The position numbers and the translations under genes were made by a program. Under the pieces are notes generated by a model. That model was not told the DNA's origin. It ran no database searches and saw nothing but the letters and a program-made list of their open reading frames with translations. A DNA stretch of 64,000 bases, from the NCBI RefSeq assembly GCF_020885975.1, contig NZ_AP025183.1, positions 248,001 to 312,000 on the forward strand, in the 5' to 3' direction. The DNA comes from Flavobacterium ammonificans (GTDB taxonomy: Bacteria; Bacteroidota; Bacteroidia; Flavobacteriales; Flavobacteriaceae). Positions 38,546 through 48,314 of this stretch are shown one piece after another. The stretch's first letter is position 1, and each line of letters starts with the position of its first letter.

Positions 38546-39202
38546 ATGTTCAAATCCAAAAAAGACATCGTATTTGTAATCTTAGCAGGTATTTTCATTA
38601 CCAATGCCGTGGTTGCCGAATTAATTGGGGGAAAACTAATTCAAATTGGTCCATTTGTCATGAGTATTGGAATTTTGCCTTGGCCCATAGTTTTTTTAAC
38701 TACAGACTTAATCAATGAATACTTTGGCGAAAAAGGCGTTCGCCGACTGTCTATTCTTACCGCTTGTTTAATCGCTTATGCTTTTATCATTTTACTACTT
38801 GGAATTGCCATTCCGGCTGCCAAAGGAATTAGCCCAGTAAGTGACGAACAATTTCAAGCCGTTTTCGGACAAAGCATGTGGATTATTGTCGGAAGTATTA
38901 TTGCCTTCTTAGTTTCGCAATTAATTGACGTAACTGTTTTTTGGTTTTTCAAAAACAAAACAGGTGATAAGAGGATTTGGCTTAGAGCAACAGGATCCAC
39001 AGTAGTGTCACAGTTATTTGATTCATTTATTGTATTGGGAATTGCATTTTGGCTACCTGGAAAAATTGACTTTGAAACGTTTATGGGCTCCGCATTAACA
39101 GGCTATACTTTTAAATTAGGCATAGCGATACTTTTAACGCCTTTAATTTATTTGGGACACCGAATTATAAAAAACTATTTAGATAGCGATCTACCAGCTT
39201 AA
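38546..39202 (+). CDS. Queuosine precursor transporter (VUT/YhhQ family)
   Basis: 218 aa with about six transmembrane helices. Family-like segments are ITNAVVAELIGGKLIQIG, LPWPIVFLTTDLINEYFGEKGVRR and the second-half SQLIDVTVFWFFKNKTGDKR with SQLFDSFIVLG. The YhhQ family imports preQ0/preQ1 for queuosine synthesis. The window also encodes QueG, so the organism makes queuosine and can probably salvage precursors. The stop is one base from the tag start, so the two genes are likely co-transcribed. Confidence 0.9.
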   Translation: MFKSKKDIVFVILAGIFITNAVVAELIGGKLIQIGPFVMSIGILPWPIVFLTTDLINEYFGEKGVRRLSILTACLIAYAFIILLLGIAIPAAKGISPVSDEQFQAVFGQSMWIIVGSIIAFLVSQLIDVTVFWFFKNKTGDKRIWLRATGSTVVSQLFDSFIVLGIAFWLPGKIDFETFMGSALTGYTFKLGIAILLTPLIYLGHRIIKNYLDSDLPA

Positions 39203-39203
39203 A

Positions 39204-39764
39204 ATGGATAAAAACAGATGCAAATGGTGCGTAGGCATCCCGATTTACGAAGCCTATCACGATCACGAATGGGGAGTTCCCGTTTATGACGACCAAAAAT
39301 TATTTGAATTTCTAATTCTAGAAACCTTTCAAGCAGGTCTAAGTTGGATCACCATTCTGAAAAAAAGGGAAAACTTCCGCATGGCTTTTGACCAATTTGA
39401 TTACCAAAAAATAGCGCTATACAGCGAAACAAAAATTCAAGAATTATTACAAGACGGTGGAATTATTCGCAATCAATTAAAAGTGCGTGCTACAATAACT
39501 AATGCAATTGCTTTTATGGAAGTTCAAAAAGAATTCGGTAGTTTCAGCAAGTATATTTGGCAATTTACAGATGGCAAGCCAATTGTGAATCAACCACAGA
39601 CTATGAAAGACATTTCTGCTACTACTCCACTTTCGGATGCCATTAGTAAAGATTTGAAAAAACGGGGGTTTAAATTTGTAGGTTCAACGGTAGTTTATGC
39701 TCATATGCAAGCTACCGGAATGGTAGACGATCACGTTGCGGATTGTTGGAAAAGAACTAACTAA
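39204..39764 (+). CDS. tag: DNA-3-methyladenine glycosylase I
   Basis: 186 aa, standard length. It has the CKWC zinc-binding start, YHDHEWGVP, and ETFQAGLSWITILKKRENFR typical of Tag. The C-terminal zinc ligands are supplied by the HMQATGMVDDHVADCW region. Tag excises 3-methyladenine from alkylated DNA in base-excision repair. It follows the queuosine precursor transporter with a one-base gap. Confidence 0.95.
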   Translation: MDKNRCKWCVGIPIYEAYHDHEWGVPVYDDQKLFEFLILETFQAGLSWITILKKRENFRMAFDQFDYQKIALYSETKIQELLQDGGIIRNQLKVRATITNAIAFMEVQKEFGSFSKYIWQFTDGKPIVNQPQTMKDISATTPLSDAISKDLKKRGFKFVGSTVVYAHMQATGMVDDHVADCWKRTN

Positions 39765-39773
39765 GTACGATTT

Positions 39774-39845
39774 ACGAGGTACGATATACGAAGTACAAAG
39801 TGAAGTATAAACTACGCATTTGTCATGCTGAACTTGTTTCAGCAT
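39774..39845. repeat. Intergenic repeat sequence with REP-like palindrome
   Basis: Degenerate short repeats of TACGA-type words (39765-39800) lead into a palindrome, ATGCTGAA (39825-39832) pairing with TTCAGCAT (39838-39845) around a CTTGT loop. The TGTCATGCTGAACTTG word belongs to a class of interspersed palindromes I know from flavobacterial intergenic regions. It lies between convergent tag and aat and may act as a terminator-like structure. Confidence 0.55.
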
Positions 39846-39895
39846 CTAGTTACGAGAACACAATTTGATATTGAAATTTTTATTTACCATTAAAT

Positions 39896-40531
39896 TCAGC
39901 TTTTGAGAATTTCAAAGAATTCATCTCTTGCGATTTCACGACAACCTAAACTTTCTAAATGCGGATTGTAAATTTGGCAATCCAACAATTTATAATTTTT
40001 TGCTTTTAAATGGCGTGACCAATGAATAAAAGCTACTTTGGAAGCATTCGGGACTTTTGAAAACATACTTTCTCCGCAGAAAATAGTTCCTAAGTCAACT
40101 CCATACAAACCACCAACTAGTTCGTCGTCATGCCATACCTCAACGGATTTGGCTATGCCTAATTCATTCAACTTGCAATAGGCTTCAATCATCTCATTGG
40201 TTATCCAAGTTCCCTGTTGCCCTTCTCGTTTAATTTTTTGACAATTGGAAATCACGCCTCTAAAATCTTGATTAAAGGTTACTTTAAATGTGTTTCGATT
40301 TAAAATGTTTCGCATACTTTTGGAAACTACTAAATCATCAAAAAACAATACCATTCTGGGATTGGGCGACCACCACAATATAGGATCACCCGGCTCAAAC
40401 CAAGGGAAAATACCACTTTTGTATGCCAATACTAATCGCTCAGGGGATAAGTCTCCACCAATAGCTAAAAAGCCGTCTTCGCTAGCTGTAGCAACGGGAG
40501 GAAATACTAATTCTTTAGTAAGGTAATGCAT
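39896..40531 (-). CDS. aat: Leucyl/phenylalanyl-tRNA-protein transferase
   Basis: 211 aa. The N-terminal signature FPPVATASEDGFLAIGGDLS continues into SPERLVLAYKSGIFPWFE and LWWSPNPRMVLF, with GLYGVDLGTIFCGESMFS in the middle, all characteristic of Aat. The enzyme adds Leu or Phe to proteins with N-terminal basic residues, marking them for ClpAP/ClpS degradation. It is a single gene flanked by a repeat region and a terminator. Confidence 0.96.
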   Translation of the reverse strand: MHYLTKELVFPPVATASEDGFLAIGGDLSPERLVLAYKSGIFPWFEPGDPILWWSPNPRMVLFFDDLVVSKSMRNILNRNTFKVTFNQDFRGVISNCQKIKREGQQGTWITNEMIEAYCKLNELGIAKSVEVWHDDELVGGLYGVDLGTIFCGESMFSKVPNASKVAFIHWSRHLKAKNYKLLDCQIYNPHLESLGCREIARDEFFEILKS

Positions 40532-40593
40532 TTTGAAAATAAATGATTTAAAGCTACAAACCTTTATAGGCTGGAAGCTTTTTTGATGAAATG

Positions 40594-40623
40594 AAAACAG
40601 CCATCAAAAATGACAGCTGTTTT
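40594..40623. terminator. Terminator between nrdA and aat
   Basis: AAAACAGC (40594-40601) pairs with GCTGTTTT (40616-40623), with a partly paired loop region. On the minus strand it lies 34 bases past the nrdA stop. Confidence 0.65.
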
Positions 40624-40656
40624 ACTATTTACTTGCCCTTAAGCAGATTGTAATTA

Positions 40657-43083
40657 TTATGAACCACACATTTCGCAATCTTCAGGACCTGCGTTACGCG
40701 CTTGTTCAATCATCGCTCTGTATTCATCGGCGGTCATTTCAACTGCTTCATTAACTACTGCAACAGCTTGTTCCTTCACTTCTAATTCAACTACTGCTTC
40801 TGGCTCTTGTTTTTTATCATTGTTTACAGTAAACTTAATCGCATCTACTGCTGATTTCGTTCTTAAATAATACATTCCTGTTTTTAAACCTGATTGCCAA
40901 GCGTAGAAATGCATCGATGTTAACTTAGAATAATTCGCATCTTGCATAAACAAGTTCAACGATTGTGATTGGTCAATAAAATACCCTCTGTGACGTGACA
41001 TATCGATAATATCTTTCATTGACATTTCCCAAACGGTTTTGTACAATTCTTTCAAATCTTGCGGAATCACATCAATGTTTTGAACAGATCCATTTTCACG
41101 CATGATTTGCTGTTTTAACGATTCATTCCATAAGCCACGCTCCACTAAATCGTGCAATAAATGCTTATTTACAACAATGAATTCTCCTGACAATACTCGA
41201 CGTGTATACAAGTTAGAAGTATATGGTTCAAAAGCTTCGTTGTTACCTAAAATTTGAGAAGTAGAAGCCGTTGGCATTGGCGCAACTAACAATGAGTTTC
41301 TAACTCCATGTTCAACCACTTCTTTACGTAATGATGCCCAGTCCCAACGACCAGATAGCTCTTCGTCTTTCATTCCCCAAAGGTTGTGTTGGAATTCTCC
41401 TTGAGATATTGGAGATCCTTTGAAAGTAGAATATGGACCTTCTTCTTTAGCCATTTCCATTGAAGCAGTAACTGCAGCAAAGTATAATGTTTCGAAGATT
41501 TCTTGGTTTAATTTTTTAGCTTCATCACTTGTAAATGGTAAACGCAACATGATGAAAGCATCTGCTAGTCCTTGCACACCAAGACCTACTGGACGGTGAC
41601 GTAAATTAGAGTTTTCTGCTTCTTTCACAGGATAGTAATTTCTATCAATTACTTTATTCAAGTTGCGAGTCACACGCTTAGTAACATCAAACAACAATTG
41701 GTGATTGAAACTTCCGTTTTCAACAAACATTGGTAACGAAATCGAAGCCAAGTTACATACCGCAATTTCATCTTTAGAAGTGTACTCCATAATTTCGGTA
41801 CACAAGTTAGACGAACGGATTGTTCCTAAATTCTTTTGGTTTGATTTACGGTTGGCCGCATCTTTATATAACATGTAAGGAGTTCCAGTCTCAATTTGAG
41901 ATTCTAGGATTTTTTCCCATAATTCACGGGCTTTAATCGTTTTTCTACCTTTACCTTGAGTTTCATATGAAGTATACAACGCTTCAAATTCGTCTCCATA
42001 TACATCATATAATCCAGGACATTCATTTGGACACATTAAGGTCCAGGTAGTATCTTCTTGCACACGTTTCATGAACAAATCAGAAGTCCACATGGCAAAG
42101 AATAAATCTCTAGCACGCATTTCTTCTTTTCCTGTATTCTTTTTCAAATCCAAGAAATCAAAAATATCAGCATGCCAAGTTTCGATATAAATCGCAAAAC
42201 TTCCTTTACGCTTTCCTCCTCCTTGATCTACATAACGAGCCGTATCGTTAAATACTCTCAACATAGGAACAATTCCGTTTGAAGTCCCATTAGTTCCACG
42301 AATGTAAGAACCCGTTGCACGCACATTGTGAATTGACAATCCAATTCCTCCAGCTGATTGTGAGATTTTAGCGGTTTGTTTTAAGGTATCGTAAATTCCG
42401 TCAATACTGTCATCTTGCATCGCTAAAAGGAAACAAGAAGACATTTGTGGTTTTGGTGTACCTGCATTGAACAAGGTTGGAGTTGCATGCGTAAAGAATT
42501 TTTTCGACATTAAGTCGTAAGTTTCTATTACAGAATCCAAATCATTCATGTGAATTCCAACCGAAACACGCATTAACATATGTTGTGGACGCTCTACAAT
42601 TTTTCCGTTGATACGCAACAAATACGAACGCTCTAAAGTTTTAAATCCGAAGTAATCGTAATTAAAATCTCTATTGTAAATGATATGCGAATTTAAAAAT
42701 TCGGCATTTTCTTGAATTACTTTATGAACTTCTTCTGACAATAAAGGAGAAGCCTGGTTGGTTCTAGGATTAACATAATGGTACATCTCATTCATCGTTT
42801 CAGAGAATGATTTGTTGGTATTTTTGTGCAAGTTAGAAATTGCAATACGCGCTGCTAACTGTGCATAGTCTGGATGCGCTATCGTCATCGACGCTGCGGT
42901 TTCGGCCGCAAGATTATCTAATTCTGATGTAGTAACACCGTCATACAATCCTTCAATCACACGCATTGCTACTTTTACAGCATCAACTAAATCATTTAAA
43001 CCATAACATAGTTTTTTAATTCTATCTGTGATTTTGTCAAACATTACCGGCTCTTTATGGCCGTCTCTTTTTACTACATACAT
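40657..43083 (-). CDS. nrdA: Ribonucleoside-diphosphate reductase, alpha subunit (class Ia)
   Basis: 808 aa. An N-terminal ATP-cone ([19 protein letters not shown]) gives allosteric activity control. The catalytic barrel includes [18 protein letters not shown] with its redox cysteine, NLCTEIMEY with the N-x-C-x-E catalytic motif, and [20 protein letters not shown]. The C-terminal tail ends in the C-x-x-C pair Cys803/Cys806 that re-reduces the active site. The linker before it is Glu/Val/Ala-rich. NrdA makes deoxyribonucleotides with NrdB. It lies 110 bases after nrdB, so the order nrdB-nrdA is reversed from E. coli. Confidence 0.97.
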   Translation of the reverse strand: MYVVKRDGHKEPVMFDKITDRIKKLCYGLNDLVDAVKVAMRVIEGLYDGVTTSELDNLAAETAASMTIAHPDYAQLAARIAISNLHKNTNKSFSETMNEMYHYVNPRTNQASPLLSEEVHKVIQENAEFLNSHIIYNRDFNYDYFGFKTLERSYLLRINGKIVERPQHMLMRVSVGIHMNDLDSVIETYDLMSKKFFTHATPTLFNAGTPKPQMSSCFLLAMQDDSIDGIYDTLKQTAKISQSAGGIGLSIHNVRATGSYIRGTNGTSNGIVPMLRVFNDTARYVDQGGGKRKGSFAIYIETWHADIFDFLDLKKNTGKEEMRARDLFFAMWTSDLFMKRVQEDTTWTLMCPNECPGLYDVYGDEFEALYTSYETQGKGRKTIKARELWEKILESQIETGTPYMLYKDAANRKSNQKNLGTIRSSNLCTEIMEYTSKDEIAVCNLASISLPMFVENGSFNHQLLFDVTKRVTRNLNKVIDRNYYPVKEAENSNLRHRPVGLGVQGLADAFIMLRLPFTSDEAKKLNQEIFETLYFAAVTASMEMAKEEGPYSTFKGSPISQGEFQHNLWGMKDEELSGRWDWASLRKEVVEHGVRNSLLVAPMPTASTSQILGNNEAFEPYTSNLYTRRVLSGEFIVVNKHLLHDLVERGLWNESLKQQIMRENGSVQNIDVIPQDLKELYKTVWEMSMKDIIDMSRHRGYFIDQSQSLNLFMQDANYSKLTSMHFYAWQSGLKTGMYYLRTKSAVDAIKFTVNNDKKQEPEAVVELEVKEQAVAVVNEAVEMTADEYRAMIEQARNAGPEDCEMCGS

Positions 43084-43193
43084 AATCTTGTGGTTTTAAG
43101 AAAACAAAAAATCCCTTCTTTGCTTTCGAGTATTTGTTATTATTTTTTTGCGCCGCAGCGCGGTAATCTATTTAGAATCCAAACAAGTTCGAA

Positions 43194-44171
43194 TTAAAAA
43201 TCGGCGTCGAATGTGATTTTTTGAGCTTCTGAATCGGTATTCATAACTCCTGCTTTTTGGTATTCACCAACACGTTTCTCGAAGAAATTCGTTTTTCCTT
43301 GTAACGAAATCATGTCCATGAAATCAAAAGGATTGGATGAATTATACACTCTTTCACAACCTAATTCTACTAAAAGTCTATCCGTAACAAACTCCAAGTA
43401 TTGCGTCATTAAATTAGCATTCATTCCAATCAAACTAGCTGGAAGCGACTCTGTTATGAATTTTCTTTCGATATCCAAAGCATCAGTCAAAATTTCTGTG
43501 ATTCTAGCTTTTGGCACTTTGTTTACCAAATGGTGGTTGTGCAAATGAACTGCAAAATCACAGTGCATTCCTTCGTCTCTTGAAATCAACTCATTTGAAA
43601 ATGTCAAACCTGGCATTAAACCACGTTTTTTCAACCAATAGATAGAACAGAAAGATCCAGAGAAGAAAATCCCTTCTACAGCTGCAAAAGCAATTAAACG
43701 TTCTGCAAAAGAATCAGAGCTAATCCATTTTAAAGCCCATTCTGCTTTCTCTTTAATAGCTGGAAACGTTTCTATTGCATGAAACAATTCGTGTTTTTCA
43801 GCTTCATCTTTCACATAAGTATCAATTAGCAAAGAATAGGTTTCGCTATGAATATTTTCCATCATGATTTGGAAACCATAGAAAAACTTCGCTTCAGGAT
43901 ATTGTACTTCAGACACAAAATTTTCAGCTAAATTTTCATTTACAATTCCGTCAGAAGCAGCAAAAAATGCTAAAATATGCTTGATAAAATAGCGCTCATC
44001 GTCATTTAACTTGTTGTTCCAATCATTCAAATCGGTATGTAAGTCAATTTCTTCAGCTGTCCAAATACACGCTTCTTGTTTTTTATACCATTCCCAAATA
44101 TCTTGGTGTTTTATTGGGAAAATAACAAAACGATCTTTGTTTTCTTGTAAAATTGGTTCAATAGCAGACAT
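43194..44171 (-). CDS. nrdB: Ribonucleoside-diphosphate reductase, beta subunit (class Ia)
   Basis: 325 aa. The di-iron ligands and radical site are visible: Asp74 (AASDGIVNE), Glu105 and His108 in MENIHSETY, with Tyr112 in the position of the radical tyrosine, and the second-half EG and [13 protein letters not shown] ligands. It holds the tyrosyl radical that starts catalysis in NrdA. It is the first gene of nrdB-nrdA. An inverted repeat with a DnaA-box-like arm lies upstream at 44234-44279. Confidence 0.97.
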   Translation of the reverse strand: MSAIEPILQENKDRFVIFPIKHQDIWEWYKKQEACIWTAEEIDLHTDLNDWNNKLNDDERYFIKHILAFFAASDGIVNENLAENFVSEVQYPEAKFFYGFQIMMENIHSETYSLLIDTYVKDEAEKHELFHAIETFPAIKEKAEWALKWISSDSFAERLIAFAAVEGIFFSGSFCSIYWLKKRGLMPGLTFSNELISRDEGMHCDFAVHLHNHHLVNKVPKARITEILTDALDIERKFITESLPASLIGMNANLMTQYLEFVTDRLLVELGCERVYNSSNPFDFMDMISLQGKTNFFEKRVGEYQKAGVMNTDSEAQKITFDADF

Positions 44172-44233
44172 AATTATGGTTTGTTTTTTTGATTGAAAAT
44201 AAATGAAATTTGGGATTGTTTGGGGTTTACAAA

Positions 44234-44279
44234 GATTGTGAAATATTGCGGTTATTAAAAGTCAAACTTATTCACAATC
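44234..44279. promoter_or_regulatory. Inverted repeat with DnaA-box-like arm upstream of nrdB
   Basis: GATTGTGAA (44234-44242) and TTCACAATC (44271-44279) are perfect 9-bp inverted arms 28 bases apart. The right arm forms TTATTCACA (44268-44276), which fits the DnaA box TTATnCACA. TAAGTTTG on the minus strand (44270-44263), a -7-like box, overlaps the edge of that arm. The repeat therefore probably spans the nrdB promoter. Confidence 0.55.
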
Positions 44280-44438
44280 AGCCCTAGTTTTTAACAAAGT
44301 TAAAAATAACTGGGTTTTTGAACCAAAAACATAATTTACTAAAAATCAATGTTTTAAAACCAATAAAAATCGTTGTAGTGCCGTAAAATATAGGATTTCT
44401 GAGCAATTAGCTATCGGCGAAAAGAGGAGTTAGATAAT

Positions 44439-45005
44439 CTATTTTTTTAAATCTGTTGCTACTTTTTCAAGTTCCAAATACCAGTCTTCGCCAAACCTTC
44501 TAACTAATGCTTCTTTGACAAATTTATAGACTGGAACTTGCAATTCTTTGCCCAAACTACAAGCGTCATCACAAATGTCCCATTTGTCGTAATTCACAGC
44601 AGTAAACTCACTAAAATCTTTCACTCGAATAGGATATAAATGACAGGAAACTGGTTTTTTCCAACTTACAATTCCTTCGTTGTAGGCTTGTTCAATTCCG
44701 CACAAAGCCGTTGCGCCATCAAAAATAACGTAGGCACAATCTTTGCCTTCAATTAAGGTAGTTTCCAAATCTCCGTCTGTACCCTTAATCCATGTTCCTT
44801 GCGCTTCAATAGCAGCAATTCCTTCAGGACGCAAATAGGGTTTTACCTTTGGGTAAATTTCCTCAAGAATTTTTGTTTCTTCTTCGCTCAATGGTGCGCC
44901 AGCATCGCCGTCAATGCAGCAATTGCCTTTACAAGCGGATAAATTACAAACAAAATCTCTTTCGAGTATTTCTTCAGAAACGATGGTTTTACCTAATTGA
45001 AACAT
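44439..45005 (-). CDS. DUF3109 family cysteine-rich protein
   Basis: 188 aa from the ATG at 45005; a TTG at 45023 opens six residues more. The N-terminal motif C-N-L-S-A-C-K-G-N-C-C is followed by CAYVIFDGATALCGIEQAY, PVSCHLYPIRV and CDDACSLG. The spaced cysteines and the SCHLYP-type motif are typical of DUF3109 and related YkgJ-type proteins that probably bind zinc or an Fe-S cluster. Function is unknown. It is a single gene upstream of, and divergent from, marC. Confidence 0.88.
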   Translation of the reverse strand: MFQLGKTIVSEEILERDFVCNLSACKGNCCIDGDAGAPLSEEETKILEEIYPKVKPYLRPEGIAAIEAQGTWIKGTDGDLETTLIEGKDCAYVIFDGATALCGIEQAYNEGIVSWKKPVSCHLYPIRVKDFSEFTAVNYDKWDICDDACSLGKELQVPVYKFVKEALVRRFGEDWYLELEKVATDLKK

Positions 45006-45163
45006 TGGATCCCTAATTAACAAATGAAATGCAAAGGTAAATAAAGCTCTCGAAGAAATATACTCCTGATAAACACTATTACAAAAATGGTATAATTATG
45101 GGTGAATTAATTGTATCACAATACATTAATTTCTTTAAATGTGTAACTTTGCAAAAAAAAGAT

Positions 45164-45745
45164 ATGTTCGAAATTGATTTTAGAGAAATCCTAACCGTTG
45201 GAATGGTATTATTTGCTGTAATTGACATTGTAGGTAGTATTCCAATTATAGTGGATTTACGAACAAAACACGGCCACATTGAATCTGAAAAAGCGTCAAT
45301 AGTTGCAGGAATAATTATGATTGTCTTTTTATTTATTGGAGAAGAGTTTTTGAAAATAATCGGAATCGATGTCCATTCATTTGCAGTTGCAGGATCCTTT
45401 GTTTTGTTTTTCATTGCTTTGGAAATGATTTTAGGTATCCGAATCTATAGGGATGAAGAATCCAGTTCTGCCTCTATCGTGCCTATTGCCTTCCCTTTAA
45501 TTGCAGGCGCAGGAACAATGACCACACTCCTTTCATTGCGATCTGAATTTAACACAATCAATATACTTATTGCTATTATATTGAATTTAATATTAGTCTA
45601 TATAGTATTGAAATTATCATCAAGATTAGAAAAAATGCTTGGTAAAAATGGACTGGGAGTTATACGTAAAGCTTTTGGAGTAGTGCTTTTGGCTATTGCT
45701 GTTAAATTATTTGCCGCTAATGTTAAAGGTTTGTTTGCCTTATAA
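45164..45745 (+). CDS. MarC-family integral membrane protein
   Basis: 193 aa from the ATG at 45164. A frame opens further upstream at 45098, but a good -7 box (TAACTTTG, 45144-45151) lies inside that extension, so the downstream start is preferred. Six transmembrane helices are present, with VLFAVIDIVGSIPIIVDLR in the first and the family's FPLIAGAGTMTT motif in the fourth. MarC proteins are inner-membrane proteins of unknown transport function; despite the name, no role in drug resistance is established. Confidence 0.9.
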   Translation: MFEIDFREILTVGMVLFAVIDIVGSIPIIVDLRTKHGHIESEKASIVAGIIMIVFLFIGEEFLKIIGIDVHSFAVAGSFVLFFIALEMILGIRIYRDEESSSASIVPIAFPLIAGAGTMTTLLSLRSEFNTINILIAIILNLILVYIVLKLSSRLEKMLGKNGLGVIRKAFGVVLLAIAVKLFAANVKGLFAL

Positions 45746-45845
45746 AAAAAAGTATAAATTTACACCGGTATTTGATGATAGTCCATTATAAATTGGTTTA
45801 TTCCAGATTTATTTTCATCAATCTTTAACTACTAATTTTTTATTT

Positions 45846-46043
45846 ATGAAGATTTTTACAACAATTTTGATTTTTTTAGCGTCTGCTTTACTATTGTTTA
45901 ACATAAGCCGACTTGATATTTCTCATTTTTTTGAAGGCGATAGTATGTATGCTTTAATCGGCATTGGAGCTTCAATCTGTGCTATTCTAATTCTATTGAT
46001 TTTCAGAATGTCTAAGGATATTGAAAAAAGAATGAATGAATAA
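45846..46043 (+). CDS. Small membrane protein, unknown function
   Basis: 65 aa with two hydrophobic segments (about 4-22 and 35-55) joined by a short polar loop, and a charged end (RMSKDIEKRMNE). I do not recognise a family. Its last 8 bases overlap the start of the oxidoreductase-like gene at 46036, which argues that it is a real, translationally coupled gene. It may anchor or regulate that partner, but this is only inferred from the overlap. Confidence 0.7.
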   Translation: MKIFTTILIFLASALLLFNISRLDISHFFEGDSMYALIGIGASICAILILLIFRMSKDIEKRMNE

Positions 46044-46659
46044 TCAATTTGACGCACTAATTATTGGAGGTGGCGTTTCAGGGATATCTTGCGCACTTGT
46101 TTTAGGCTCGGCAAAAAACAAACCTTTTGCCTCAAATAAAAAAATTGGAATTTTTACCCACCAAAAATCTTCCGCATTACAAGAAGCCGTTTTCAATAAT
46201 GCTTATGGAATTACTCCAGGCAAATTAGGTTCTGAATTATTAGACGAAAGTACTGCACATCTTTCTGAATTGTACCCGCACATTATTCAAATTCCAAATG
46301 AAAAAATAATTGAAATTCAAGGAGAATTTCCTGAATTTACCGTTATTTCAAATAAAAACACTTACCAGACAAAATATATAATTGTAGGTATTGGTTCTGC
46401 CAATACATTTGATATTAAAGGTCTTACTGAATTTGTGGTGCCACACCAAAAATCTTTGGCTGAAAAACAACGAATTCAATTACAAAATACCGACCATAAA
46501 GTAACTGAAGGTATCTATGTAATAGGAACTTTAGCGGGTTGTCGAAGTCAGTTGACAATTGCAGCAGGAAGTGGAGCAGCAGTAGCTACCGATTTACTAA
46601 CGCTATGGAATGATGGTATAGCTGTTCAAGTACATGACAACATTAAAAAAAAGCTGTAA
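46036..46659 (+). CDS. Short FAD/NAD(P)-binding oxidoreductase-like protein
   Basis: 207 aa. The N-terminus is a dinucleotide-binding fold (DALIIGGGVSGISCALVLG, residues 6-24). The C-terminus, IYVIGTLAGCRSQLTIAAGSGAAVATDL, resembles the last FAD-contacting segment of thioredoxin reductase. It is shorter than thioredoxin reductase (about 310-320 aa) and lacks a C-x-x-C pair and a complete NADPH domain. It may bind FAD with a different partner or be a non-redox derivative. It overlaps the small membrane protein gene by 8 bases and ends directly against the convergent deaminase gene. Confidence 0.75.
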   Translation: MNNQFDALIIGGGVSGISCALVLGSAKNKPFASNKKIGIFTHQKSSALQEAVFNNAYGITPGKLGSELLDESTAHLSELYPHIIQIPNEKIIEIQGEFPEFTVISNKNTYQTKYIIVGIGSANTFDIKGLTEFVVPHQKSLAEKQRIQLQNTDHKVTEGIYVIGTLAGCRSQLTIAAGSGAAVATDLLTLWNDGIAVQVHDNIKKKL

Positions 46660-47091
46660 TTATTGTTCTAAAACAGGAATTTGTTCAACTTCAATTCCGG
46701 CTTTAATTAAAAATTGAAGTCCCGAATCATCGCGGTATCCATTGTGATACACTACTCGTTTAATTCCAGATTGATGAATTAACTTACTGCATTCTTTACA
46801 TGGAGAAAGAGTGATATACAAGGTAGCTCCTTCACAAGATTGTGTTGAACGTGCCACTTTAAGAATAGCATTCGCTTCGGCATGTAAAACGTCCCAACGC
46901 GTCAAACCTTCTTCATCTTCGCAGCAATTTTCAAAACCCGAAGGCGTTCCATTGTAACCATCTGAAATAATCATGCGGTCTTTTACAATAATAGCACCTA
47001 CTTGTTTGCGTTTACAATAGGACAACAAACTCCATTCTTTGGCAATCCTTAAATACGCTTTATCGTATTTGTTTAATTTTTTATCTTCCAT
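46660..47091 (-). CDS. Cytidine/deoxycytidylate deaminase family protein (dCMP deaminase type)
   Basis: 143 aa from the ATG at 47091; a longer frame reaches 47172 but would overlap the upstream gene, and the family N-terminus begins at MEDKKLNKYDKAYLRIA. Zinc ligands are His70 and catalytic Glu72 (HAEANAI), Cys98 and Cys101 (PCKEC). The CCEDEEGLTRWDVLHAE stretch is typical of ComE/dCMP deaminases, which convert dCMP to dUMP for thymidylate synthesis. It starts 2 bases after the HupE-like gene and is probably co-transcribed with it. Confidence 0.9.
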   Translation of the reverse strand: MEDKKLNKYDKAYLRIAKEWSLLSYCKRKQVGAIIVKDRMIISDGYNGTPSGFENCCEDEEGLTRWDVLHAEANAILKVARSTQSCEGATLYITLSPCKECSKLIHQSGIKRVVYHNGYRDDSGLQFLIKAGIEVEQIPVLEQ

Positions 47092-47093
47092 TT

Positions 47094-47687
47094 TTATTGA
47101 TTCCAAATTACACTTTCTATAATCATCGGTAATACAACTCCGACGATAAATGCCGAACCTACTAATATCCAATCGCGTCTAGAATATTTAAAGACAGTTT
47201 GCACAATATAAGCCAATACTAAAACAGCCAAAACAACCGATAATTGTGCCGCTTCGATTCCTAATGCAAATTCTAACAAAGGAACTAATTTAGAATTGGA
47301 GCTACCTCCTAGCAACGTATTAAAGTAATTAGAAAAACCAAATCCATGGATGATTCCAAAAAAAAGCGTAATTAAAAAAACCCAATTAATCTTTCCTTTT
47401 TTATTTGATTTTCCAATACTAGCTAAATTATAAATAGCGGTTAAGAGTATCGTGATTGGAATTAGAAATTCAATAAAACTGGCCTTGACTCCTAAAATTT
47501 TGTACACAGAAAAAACCAAGGCAGTGGTATGTCCAAGAGTAAATAAAGTAACCGAGAGGATAATTTTTTTCCAGTCCTTAAAAGTAAAAGGAATTACTAA
47601 GGCCATCAAAAACAAAACATGATCGTAAGCCTGAATGTCTAAAACATGATGCAACCCAATTTGAAAGTAAACCCAAAATTCTGACAT
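47094..47687 (-). CDS. HupE/UreJ-family membrane protein
   Basis: 197 aa with about six transmembrane helices. The pattern HHVLDIQAYDHVLFLMALVIP near the N-terminus and FFGIIHGFGFSNYF in the middle match the HupE/UreJ_2 family, whose conserved His and Asp residues are thought to bind a metal. Some members transport nickel or cobalt. No hydrogenase or urease gene is in the window, so the metal is uncertain. It is followed after 2 bases by the deaminase gene. Confidence 0.85.
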   Translation of the reverse strand: MSEFWVYFQIGLHHVLDIQAYDHVLFLMALVIPFTFKDWKKIILSVTLFTLGHTTALVFSVYKILGVKASFIEFLIPITILLTAIYNLASIGKSNKKGKINWVFLITLFFGIIHGFGFSNYFNTLLGGSSNSKLVPLLEFALGIEAAQLSVVLAVLVLAYIVQTVFKYSRRDWILVGSAFIVGVVLPMIIESVIWNQ

Positions 47688-47857
47688 ATTTTTTCAAATT
47701 TCTAATTATTGGTAAACTTACAATTAATTTTGAAAAAGTGAATTTAATAGCCCGAGAAATAGTTTCACAAATAAAAAACATTCCGAATTTACGAATGAAA
47801 GTAGTCTGTTTTTTGTAAAAATTTGTACCTTTATGGTAATCATTAAACACAATTATT

Positions 47858-48289
47858 ATGTCATTTTCAGATTTATTTGATAGCGAATTCAAAACAAGAA
47901 ACAAAGGTCATTTTTCAGCAATAGCTCGTGTAGCACTTGCTGATGGATACTCATCAGTTAAAGAGAAAACATTTTTAGACAAACTAGCCGCTAATCTTGA
48001 AATTTCAAATTCAGAATACGAGGAGATTTTAGAAAATCCAACCAAGTATCCAATAAATCCGCCTTATTCTTACAATGAACGATTGGAGCGTTTATTTGAT
48101 CTAGGCCGAATGGTTTATATTGATGATGAATTAGGAGAAGGACAATTACAATTATTAGAAAAATTTGGAATTGCTTTAGGATTTACTCCAAGTAACGTAG
48201 AATTTATTGTTAGAAAAGCATTGAAACTAATTGAGAAAAAATCGGATTTAGATACCTTTATATACGAAATGAAAAATATGTATAAATAA
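47858..48289 (+). CDS. TerB-like protein
   Basis: 143 aa, predicted all-helical and cytoplasmic. The segments HFSAIARVALADGYSSVKEKTF and LFDLGRMVYIDDELGEGQ fit the TerB/DjlA-type helical domain, in which paired acidic residues are proposed to bind metal. No tellurite-resistance genes are near, so the role is probably a general one. It stands alone and is closed by a terminator at 48315. Confidence 0.75.
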   Translation: MSFSDLFDSEFKTRNKGHFSAIARVALADGYSSVKEKTFLDKLAANLEISNSEYEEILENPTKYPINPPYSYNERLERLFDLGRMVYIDDELGEGQLQLLEKFGIALGFTPSNVEFIVRKALKLIEKKSDLDTFIYEMKNMYK

Positions 48290-48314
48290 TCCCATTTTAA
48301 AAATTATATAAAAC

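Noticed and set aside
43150..43163. GC-rich GCGC...GCGC motif between nrdB and nrdA as a terminator
   Set aside because: On the transcribed strand it is followed by A's, not T's, and lies between two genes that should be co-transcribed. No function assigned.
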